Below, one piece after another: positions 1 to 4,306 of a stretch of 12,544 nt of DNA. The stretch comes from Planctomycetota bacterium (GTDB lineage: Bacteria; Planctomycetota; Brocadiia; Brocadiales; Brocadiaceae), in the NCBI GenBank assembly GCA_023261465.1, contig JAHFOW010000078.1, positions 1 through 12,544 of the forward strand, in the 5' to 3' direction. Both the position numbers and the translations under genes were made by a program. The number at the start of each line of letters is the position of its first letter. The first letter of the stretch is position 1. Below the pieces are notes generated by a model, which had not been told where the DNA came from, made no database searches, and was given only the letters and a program-made list of their open reading frames with translations.

Positions 1-84
1 TTTATTGACTTGTCTCGCTTGGAAGTTCTATCTCTGCCGATTGTGAATTTGGTTCTCAGTGAACGAGAACTTGCGAAAACATGA
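1..84 (+). CDS. 3' tail of an upstream cassette gene (partial)
   Basis: Reading frame 1 is open from the window edge to a TGA at 82-84 and gives 27 residues ending LSERELAKT. The other two plus frames close early. The stop lies six bases before the left box of the first attC, which is where cassette genes normally end. I do not recognise the protein from this fragment. Its frame could be open by chance over 84 bases; the position relative to attC is the main support. Confidence 0.45.
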   Translation, partial: FIDLSRLEVLSLPIVNLVLSERELAKT

Positions 85-90
85 TCGGCT

Positions 91-150
91 GGCTAACAAG
101 CGCATGCACCCGACAGGCTTTGCCTGCGGGTGATACGCGGGCCGTTCTGC
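91..150 (+). repeat. attC: attC site 0 (end of upstream cassette)
   Basis: Left box GGCTAAC (91-97), nine-base spacer, arm CACCCG (107-112), unpaired A113, arm CAGGC (114-118), three-base loop, then GCCTG (122-126) and CGGGTG (127-132), both perfect complements, and right box GTTCTGC (144-150). The crossover point would be G144/T145. The right box departs from the usual GTTRRRY, but it is the exact reverse complement of the left box of the next attC (GCAGAAC at 1783), as expected when cassette 1 carries both. The unpaired A is the strand-choice feature known for attC sites. Confidence 0.85.
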
Positions 151-1868
151 AGGAAATATTAATAAAGACAAATGGGGGAGAATATGAAGTCAATTGCAGA
201 TCTTAACTTAGGCTTTGGTGATGCTGAAAATTATCGATCAAAAGCTAATAAGGCATTATTCAACTCAATATTCGTCAGAAATATTTATTTGGATCAGTTA
301 TTAAAGGAAAACACATATTTTCTGATCGGGGAAAAAGGTACTGGTAAAACAGCTTATTCCGTCTTTTTGACAAACAATAATTACAGTGAAACACTCTCAC
401 AGTTGAAATTCTTGCGCGAAACCGACTATCAGAAATTTGTTGCCTTAAAAAAGGAAAAACACTTGCAGCTTTCGGATTATTCAAGTATCTGGAAAGTCAT
501 TCTGCTTTTGCTTCTGACCAAAAGCATAAAGAGCGAAGAGTTAGACCATTCTCCATTCACTAAAAAGGCAAAACTCAATGCATTGATGAAGGCTGTCGAC
601 GAGTATTACTCGAATGCATTTTCACCAGAAATCATTTCAGTTTTGCATTTGATTGAGAATTCCAAACTTACTGCTGAATTAATAAGCAAATATCTTAAGT
701 TAGGCGGAGAACAAAGCGTAAGTGCTAATTTTCAAGAATCTCGATTCCAAGTAAATCTTCTTTATATTCAAAATCAATTTGAAAAAGCATTAAGCCAGTT
801 AAAACTAAGAAGCAATCACCTGCTTTTTATAGATGGCATTGATGTCCGCCCTGGCTTGATACCATACCAAGACTACTTGGATTGCGTAAAAGGGCTTGCT
901 GATGCAGTCTGGAGTCTTAATCATGATTTTTTGTCAAATATAAAGGATTCAAAAGGCCGGTTTCGTGTTATCTTGCTTGTGCGGCCAGATATATTTAATT
1001 CTCTTGGCTTGCAAAATTCAGCCAATAAAGTCAGAGACAACTCAGTATATTTAGACTGGAGAACTACATATCCGAGTTACCGAAGCTCAAAAATCTTTGA
1101 ATTGTCCGATAGAATGCTTTCTTCGCAACAAGACACACCCCTGGCACTCGGGGCAGCTTGGGACTACTATCTCCCCTGGAAAGCCCAATCGACAAATCAC
1201 AGTAGAGAACACGATCCATCATTTTATAAATTTCTCAGGATTTCCTATTCGAGGCCACGCGATCTGGTTACTTTATTATCGATTATGCAGGAGGAATACA
1301 TAGAGAAAAAGTGCAATGAGTTAACATTTCCAGAACGCCTATTTGATAGTTATGACTTTCAGAATAAATACTCAGAATATTTGCTCGGCGGAATACGTGA
1401 TCAATTATCATTTTACTACCATCAGGAAGACTTCGATTTGTTTCTCAAGTTTTTTTCATTTCTAAAAGGTAGAGCAGAATTCACATATGATGAATATCTA
1501 AATGTATATAATAACTTTCAGCGCTATATTCTTGAAAAGCTCACTTCCAATAGATCTGAGATTCCACAATTTGTTCAGTCTGCGGAATCATTTTTGCAAT
1601 TTTTATACGATACAAATATTCTTTGTTCTATTGAAGAGCTTGAGCGCGAGCCTTTCTTTAGATGGTGTTACAGAGAGCGTAGCCCGTCAAATATTTCTCC
1701 AAAGGTGCTGCTATCTTCTAAATATCGAGTTCATTATGGATTATTCAAAGCATTAAATTTAGGATTTCAAAAAATGAAGTAGGCAGAACACCGGCATCCA
1801 GCCGACCGCGAATAAGCGTGGTTTGGTTTTCATTTTTCGCTCTGTGGCGCGTCGGCTGATGCATTTCG
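145..1868 (+). mobile_element. Integron cassette 1 (P-loop ATPase cassette)
   Basis: The cassette runs from T145, just after the crossover G of attC 0, to G1868 of attC 1, 1724 bp. Its first bases TTCTGC and its own attC left box GCAGAAC are exact complements across all seven box positions, which is the signature left when a circular cassette is opened at its own attC. It carries one gene. At about 1.7 kb it is large for a cassette. Confidence 0.82.
184..1782 (+). CDS. P-loop ATPase, Sll1717/FunZ-like family
   Basis: A 532-residue protein starting at ATG184. I prefer this start to the in-frame ATG172 because GGGGGAG (174-180) sits three bases before ATG184, although the spacing is short; ATG172 has no Shine-Dalgarno. 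Visible motifs, numbered from ATG184: an N-terminal LNLGFGDAE segment, Walker A GEKGTGKT (49-56), Walker B-like LLFIDGID (213-220), and a strand with a possible sensor, RVILLVRPDIF (261-271). The rest is helical and rich in aromatic and charged residues, without membrane segments. This layout matches the Sll1717-family P-loop ATPases, whose role is not established; some STAND- and AAA-like relatives act in phage defence. The gene is the only cargo of an integron cassette, is AT-rich, and stops at TAG 1780-1782 immediately before attC 1. No promoter was recognised, so expression may depend on read-through from an upstream cassette. ATPase class is confident; function is unknown. Confidence 0.85.
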   Translation: MKSIADLNLGFGDAENYRSKANKALFNSIFVRNIYLDQLLKENTYFLIGEKGTGKTAYSVFLTNNNYSETLSQLKFLRETDYQKFVALKKEKHLQLSDYSSIWKVILLLLLTKSIKSEELDHSPFTKKAKLNALMKAVDEYYSNAFSPEIISVLHLIENSKLTAELISKYLKLGGEQSVSANFQESRFQVNLLYIQNQFEKALSQLKLRSNHLLFIDGIDVRPGLIPYQDYLDCVKGLADAVWSLNHDFLSNIKDSKGRFRVILLVRPDIFNSLGLQNSANKVRDNSVYLDWRTTYPSYRSSKIFELSDRMLSSQQDTPLALGAAWDYYLPWKAQSTNHSREHDPSFYKFLRISYSRPRDLVTLLSIMQEEYIEKKCNELTFPERLFDSYDFQNKYSEYLLGGIRDQLSFYYHQEDFDLFLKFFSFLKGRAEFTYDEYLNVYNNFQRYILEKLTSNRSEIPQFVQSAESFLQFLYDTNILCSIEELEREPFFRWCYRERSPSNISPKVLLSSKYRVHYGLFKALNLGFQKMK

Positions 1869-1874
1869 TTAGGC
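1783..1874 (+). repeat. attC: attC site 1
   Basis: Left box GCAGAAC (1783-1789) and right box GTTAGGC (1868-1874, matching GTTRRRY). GCATC (1794-1798) pairs with GATGC (1858-1862), and AGCCGAC (1800-1806) pairs with GTCGGCT (1851-1857), leaving C1799 unpaired. A further GCG/CGC step (1808-1810 with 1848-1850) leaves C1807 unpaired. The loop is long, about 37 bases, which makes this the longest site of the array at 92 bp. It directly follows the stop of the ATPase gene. Confidence 0.87.
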
Positions 1875-1887
1875 AGTAAAGATAATA

Positions 1888-1896
1888 TGCTATAAT
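1888..1896 (+). promoter_or_regulatory. Extended -10 promoter inside cassette 2
   Basis: TGCTATAAT (1888-1896) is a perfect extended -10 element (TGn plus consensus TATAAT). No good -35 is present (the hexamer region overlaps attC 1), which extended -10 promoters tolerate. Transcription would start near 1903, only a few bases before ATG1907, so the first message would be leaderless or nearly so. Toxin-antitoxin cassettes in integrons are known to carry their own promoters. Confidence 0.55.
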
Positions 1897-1906
1897 TAGC
1901 CCAATT

Positions 1907-2149
1907 ATGAAATGTACACAATATTTTTTATTCGTAAGACAACGCCCAGATAGGGCGATTATAAAAGAAGAATGGATAATTGAAACGATTAACAACCCAT
2001 TGAGAGAACAAAGGCAATCTGATGGAAGAATAAAAAAATGGGGTTATATTGAAGAAGCGGAAAAATATTTAAGAGTAATATTATTGGAAGATGGAGAGAC
2101 GGTTCATAATGCTTTTTTTGATCGAAGTTTTAAGGAGGAATCGCCATGA
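1907..2149 (+). CDS. Small DUF4258-like protein, first gene of a toxin-antitoxin-like pair
   Basis: An 80-residue protein. It looks like the DUF4258/BrnT-like group of small beta-rich proteins: an early RPDRAIIKEEWIIETINNP helix region, then WGYIEEAEKYLRVILLEDGETVHNAFFDRSF, with the hydrophobic strand and Arg/His pattern of that fold. Relatives are often encoded just before DUF2283 proteins, and the pairs are commonly suspected to be toxin-antitoxin modules; activity is not established. There is no Shine-Dalgarno before ATG1907, but an extended -10 lies about ten bases upstream, so leaderless initiation is plausible. Its stop overlaps the next gene's start (ATGA, 2146-2149), implying translational coupling. 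Family assignment is by eye and moderate. Confidence 0.65.
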   Translation: MKCTQYFLFVRQRPDRAIIKEEWIIETINNPLREQRQSDGRIKKWGYIEEAEKYLRVILLEDGETVHNAFFDRSFKEESP

Positions 2150-2352
2150 AAATTAGATATTTTGCAGATAGCGATACTGCATTAATAGAATTTTCAAATG
2201 AATCAATTATTGAGACAAGGGAAATATCGGAAAATCTTTATATCGATTTGGATGAAAAAGGAAATCTGGTAAGCATGACAATTGAACATGCAAAAGAAAA
2301 AGCAAATATCTCCGAATTATCCTACCTGCAGATGGAAAAAAATATTGCCTAA
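2146..2352 (+). CDS. DUF2283 protein, second gene of the pair (putative antitoxin)
   Basis: A 68-residue protein with the DUF2283 pattern: MKIRYFADSDTALIEFS, then the acidic ETREISENLYIDLDEKGNLVSMTIEHA block that matches the family's (D/E)xDExGxxVxIEI core. An excellent Shine-Dalgarno TAAGGAGG (2131-2138) lies seven bases before ATG2146, so it is translated strongly and in coupling with the preceding gene (four-base overlap). Its TAA stop (2350-2352) is part of the left box of attC 2, so the cassette boundary supplies the stop codon. The antitoxin role is inferred from pairing, not shown. Confidence 0.78.
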   Translation: MKIRYFADSDTALIEFSNESIIETREISENLYIDLDEKGNLVSMTIEHAKEKANISELSYLQMEKNIA

Positions 2353-2408
2353 CAAGTCACTGCAGCGGATGCAGAAATGCACTGCACCGCTGAGTTAGGT
2401 CGTTTACG
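2347..2408 (+). repeat. attC: attC site 2 (right box ambiguous)
   Basis: Left box GCCTAAC (2347-2353), nine-base spacer, arm CAGCGG (2363-2368), unpaired A2369, arm TGCAG (2370-2374), loop AAATGCA, then CTGCA (2382-2386) and CCGCTG (2387-2392), perfectly paired. For the right box, the nine-base spacer seen in attC 3 points to GTTTACG (2402-2408), which is off consensus. GTTAGGT (2394-2400) fits the GTTRRRY consensus but leaves only one spacer base. GTTATAA (2408-2414) is a third option, nearly complementary to the half-site box at 2942. The site is certain; its exact right end is not. Confidence 0.82.
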
Positions 2409-2409
2409 T

Positions 2410-2415
2410 TATAAT
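2410..2415 (+). promoter_or_regulatory. Possible -10 element of cassette 3
   Basis: A perfect TATAAT lies just inside the cassette, about 25 bases before GTG2440, in the same relative position as the extended -10 of cassette 2. There is no TG extension and no convincing -35, since the region upstream is the attC 2 stem. The AT-rich context makes a chance match possible. Confidence 0.3.
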
Positions 2416-2439
2416 TAAATATAAAACATTGGATGGGAT

Positions 2440-2727
2440 GTGAGAAACCCTGAAGAGCCAATGATCGTATGGACTGACTATATGAAGTATAGAGCAGAAT
2501 TAAGAGAATTCGAACTTCCAAAGGTTGAAAATATATTACGGTATTCGGGAGAAAGATACTTCGATACTGCAACTCAACGTTTAATTACCGTAGGTAAACA
2601 TGATGATAGACTGGTTATAATTCCATATGAGAAACATGGAAGTGAAATAATACCTGTCTCAATTCATGCTACTACGCGTCAACAAATTAATTTCAGACTT
2701 AAAACAGGGAGGTTCATATATGGATAA
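2440..2727 (+). CDS. Small conserved protein paired with DUF2283 (BrnT/DUF4258-like, putative toxin)
   Basis: A 95-residue protein from GTG2440; ATG2461 is an in-frame alternative giving 88 residues, and neither has a strong Shine-Dalgarno (GGATGGG lies before the GTG). Visible landmarks are WTDYMKYRAELREF, then ILRYSGERYFDT, HDDRLVIIPYE, and a C-terminal SIHATTRQQINFRLKTGRF rich in His, Arg and Gln. I recognise the general type, a small protein often encoded directly upstream of DUF2283, but not a firm named family. It overlaps the next gene by eight bases (2720-2727), so the two are translationally coupled. It is a functional parallel of the 1907-2149 gene although the sequences differ clearly. 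Confidence 0.72.
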   Translation: MRNPEEPMIVWTDYMKYRAELREFELPKVENILRYSGERYFDTATQRLITVGKHDDRLVIIPYEKHGSEIIPVSIHATTRQQINFRLKTGRFIYG

Positions 2728-2947
2728 AACAAAGATGGCATATTTTAAAGATGAAGATATTCTGCATATAGTTATCTCTGAGGAAAAAGAAGCAGATAGC
2801 ATTGAGTTAAGCCCAAATATTACGGCTGAGTTGAATGAAAGCGGTGAATTAATTGGCATAGAAATATTAGAGGCAAGTTCTTTTCTTCGCGATTCAATAC
2901 TGGAATCATCACAAGCCAAAATACTTAAATTAAAAAAAACCGTATAA
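2720..2947 (+). CDS. DUF2283 protein (putative antitoxin), second copy in the array
   Basis: A 75-residue protein. ATG2720 is preferred over the earlier in-frame ATG2666 because GGGAGG (2707-2712) is placed correctly and a start at 2666 would bury 18 residues in the preceding gene. DUF2283 features: MAYFKDEDILHIVIS, then the SIELSPNITAELNESGELIG core and GIEILEASSFL. It differs strongly from the other DUF2283 protein at 2146, so this is not a recent duplication. Its TAA stop (2945-2947) falls inside the left box of the half attC (GTATAAC), the same arrangement as in cassette 2. Confidence 0.8.
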   Translation: MDKTKMAYFKDEDILHIVISEEKEADSIELSPNITAELNESGELIGIEILEASSFLRDSILESSQAKILKLKKTV

Positions 2948-2968
2948 CAATCAAATCCAGCAGACGGC
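2942..2968 (+). repeat. Left half of a decayed attC
   Basis: Box GTATAAC (2942-2948), a nine-base spacer, arm CAGCAG (2958-2963), unpaired A2964, then CGGC (2965-2968). This is exactly the register (7, 9, 6, A) of the left halves of attC 0, 2 and 3. The complementary right half (expected CTGCTG and a GTT box) is missing: the sequence continues as A-rich DNA into the next gene. The site would be non-functional. Confidence 0.6.
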
Positions 2969-2984
2969 AAAAAGAGAAAAATTT

Positions 2985-3251
2985 ATGAAGAAGGTTAAAC
3001 AAAGAGAAAAAGACGAATTGCGTGCCGAATATAAGCGCTCAGATTTCACGGGGACTTTGGTGCGTGGAAAGTATGCAAAACGTATGAGCGAGTCATCAAA
3101 CGTCATTGTTCAAAAACCGGAAGTCTCTGAGGTTTTCCCGAACGAAGAAGCGGTTAATAATGCGCTCCTATCACTAATCAAGCTTGCACAAAAAACAACA
3201 CGCCTAACAAGTCGCTCAACCGGACGTGCTAAAAAGCTGCACGCCGGTTAG
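2985..3251 (+). CDS. Small antitoxin-like protein reading into attC 3
   Basis: An 88-residue basic protein. Residues 7-60 (EKDELRAEYKRSD, then LVRGKYAKRM, then VFPNEEAVNNALLSLI) resemble a widespread group of small antitoxin-like proteins with a DELRPEY, RGKYA and FP(N/D)xEAVNxAL pattern, often encoded beside a toxin such as a PIN-domain protein. No partner gene is adjacent here. The last 16 residues (from 73) and the TAG stop are encoded by attC 3, which is common for cassette genes. The Shine-Dalgarno is weak (GAGA, 2973-2976). The antitoxin role is inferred from family resemblance only. Confidence 0.7.
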   Translation: MKKVKQREKDELRAEYKRSDFTGTLVRGKYAKRMSESSNVIVQKPEVSEVFPNEEAVNNALLSLIKLAQKTTRLTSRSTGRAKKLHAG

Positions 3252-3265
3252 CTTTTGCGTTAGCC
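3202..3265 (+). repeat. attC: attC site 3 (last site of the array)
   Basis: Left box GCCTAAC (3202-3208), nine-base spacer, arm AACCGG (3218-3223), unpaired A3224, arm CGTGC (3225-3229), nine-base loop, GCACG (3239-3243), CCGGTT (3244-3249), nine-base spacer, right box GTTAGCC (3259-3265). This 64-base site is the most canonical of the array and is close in layout to classical 60-base elements. Confidence 0.9.
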
Positions 3266-3474
3266 ATTTTGCATATACCCTCCAGGCATTGTTAACGGGC
3301 AGTCAGTAAGATAATGGGCAAAAACCTTTAACGGCGGTCAATCTGCTGCTGAGTTGACATAACTACAAAGCTTTTCAAATTAACCGCTCTTTTCTACAAT
3401 AACAATCACTCGACGCACAGAGTGCATACATAGACACATCAAATAATTTACGAATTACAATTTATAAATTTTAT
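3266..3474. other. Non-coding distal flank of the array
   Basis: This 209-base stretch has no convincing gene and no further attC. TTGACA occurs at 3354-3359 without a good -10 at the right distance, and TATAAA at 3463-3468 lies just before ATG3475 without a -35. It probably contains the array-to-chromosome junction. No promoter can be called with confidence. Confidence 0.5.
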
Positions 3475-4179
3475 ATGGAAAATGTGAAAAATACGATCGA
3501 GAAACTCATTTCTGCGCTTGGCGGAAAATTCTCTGAGAAGCTTGGAATTGACCTGTCCAAAGGGGAATCCACGGAAATATTCAAGTGGTTCCTCGCCTCG
3601 AAGTTGTTTGGCGCACGGATAGGGACGAATATTGCCATAAAGACTTATAGAGAATTTGAAAGATGCGGCGTCCTTTCGCCGGAAAAGATTCTTGAGACCG
3701 GTTGGGACGGTCTCGTGAGGATACTGGATGACGGCGGGTATGTACGCTACGACTTTTCCACAGCAACGAAACTCCTTGAGATAATGAAGGACTTAAAGAA
3801 ATTTTACCATGGTGATTTGAATGAACTCCATGAAATGGTGGATGACGAAGATGACCTGGAAGACTTGCTGAAAGGATTAGGGAGGGGAATAGGCGATGTT
3901 ACCGTAAACATATTCCTGAGAGAACTCCGTCCTGTATGGAAAATGGCAAACCCGGCCCCATCCGAATTGGTAATCCTTGCGGCCATAAACTTGGGATTCA
4001 TTAGTCAAATGGAAGAACCTTTATTTGCGCTCAAAAAATTCTGGACGCTCAACAAAATTCCCGGTAATGATTTCAGCGACTTCGAGGCAGCGCTGTTAAG
4101 GTTGGGAAAGGATTTTTGTAAGAAACGAAGGTGTGATAAGTGCCCGTTGGAAAGTGAGTGTGAATGTAAAGTAAATTAA
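3475..4179 (+). CDS. Endonuclease III-like HhH protein with iron-sulfur loop
   Basis: A 234-residue protein of the endonuclease III/HhH-GPD superfamily, which removes damaged bases from DNA. A helix-hairpin-helix lies at 131-150 (LLKGLGRGIGDVTVNIFLRE), and C-terminal cysteines at 215, 220, 223 and 229 form a C-x4-C-x2-C-x5-C iron-sulfur cluster loop; C231 is extra. In E. coli Nth the hairpin is GVGRKTAN with a catalytic lysine, and a catalytic aspartate follows in VDTHV. Here the hairpin has no lysine at that place, and the following segment reads MANPAPSE without the aspartate. It may therefore bind DNA without standard glycosylase/lyase chemistry, or use other residues. The Shine-Dalgarno is weak. 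It lies just beyond the array, without an attC after it, so it is probably chromosomal. It converges with the 4307-5434 gene. Confidence 0.78.
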   Translation: MENVKNTIEKLISALGGKFSEKLGIDLSKGESTEIFKWFLASKLFGARIGTNIAIKTYREFERCGVLSPEKILETGWDGLVRILDDGGYVRYDFSTATKLLEIMKDLKKFYHGDLNELHEMVDDEDDLEDLLKGLGRGIGDVTVNIFLRELRPVWKMANPAPSELVILAAINLGFISQMEEPLFALKKFWTLNKIPGNDFSDFEAALLRLGKDFCKKRRCDKCPLESECECKVN

Positions 4180-4306
4180 GTTTGGTTTTGTGATACAATA
4201 CCCAACGATTCTCCAAAAAAATTCCTTAGCATGTCTGACGAATGGTTTTTTATCAACCAGAACTACCTTGTTTTCTTCGTGTCTGGCGGTTTATATTGTT
4301 CTCTTT

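Larger units (their letters stand above)
1869..2402 (+). mobile_element. Integron cassette 2 (DUF4258-like/DUF2283 pair)
   Basis: The cassette begins TTAGGC after G1868 and ends in attC 2. Its attC left box GCCTAAC (2347-2353) is the exact complement of GTTAGGC at its start, confirming that both ends belong to one unit. It holds a promoter and two translationally coupled small genes. The right limit is uncertain by up to about 8 bases because the crossover box of attC 2 is ambiguous. Confidence 0.8.
2403..3259 (+). mobile_element. Integron cassette 3, probably two cassettes joined by loss of half an attC
   Basis: This segment lies between attC 2 and attC 3 and holds a two-gene DUF2283 unit, a left half of an attC (2942-2968), and a separate small gene that runs into attC 3. 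The simplest reading is two cassettes, 2403 to about 2968 and about 2969-3259, fused when the right half of the intervening attC was deleted. As a result only the downstream attC could still mobilise both. Confidence 0.65.
1..3265 (+). mobile_element. Integron gene-cassette array (attC cluster, no integrase in window)
   Basis: Four imperfect palindromes with attC architecture recur at the 3' ends of genes, all in one orientation: an outer RYYYAAC-type box, a nine-base spacer, a six-base arm, one unpaired base, a second short arm, a loop, the returning arms, and a GTT-containing box. Genes are short, same-strand, and stop within or just before the sites, as expected of integron cassettes. No tyrosine integrase or attI is visible, so the left end lies outside the window or the array has lost its integrase (a CALIN-type cluster). 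The right end is taken as the last attC, because no GGCTAAC box matching a further cassette was seen beyond it. Integrons are known in planctomycetes; the assignment here rests on the site architecture and is confident. Confidence 0.88.

Noticed and set aside
91..150. The GC-rich hairpins at 107-132, 2363-2392 and 3218-3249 as intrinsic terminators
   Set aside because: They lack a following T-run, carry a single unpaired base at a fixed place and are bounded by AAC/GTT boxes, which is attC architecture.
91..3265. CRISPR array or tandem repeats
   Set aside because: The repeated elements share layout rather than sequence, are hundreds of bases apart and are separated by genes.
3330..3360. CTGCTGCTGAGTTGAC as a displaced right half of the decayed attC at 2942
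   Set aside because: It lies almost 400 bases away, beyond another complete attC, and lacks the second arm; a CTG run alone is weak evidence.
4180..4306. Bidirectional terminator between the converging genes
   Set aside because: T- and A-runs are present, but I could find no stable GC-rich hairpin next to them.
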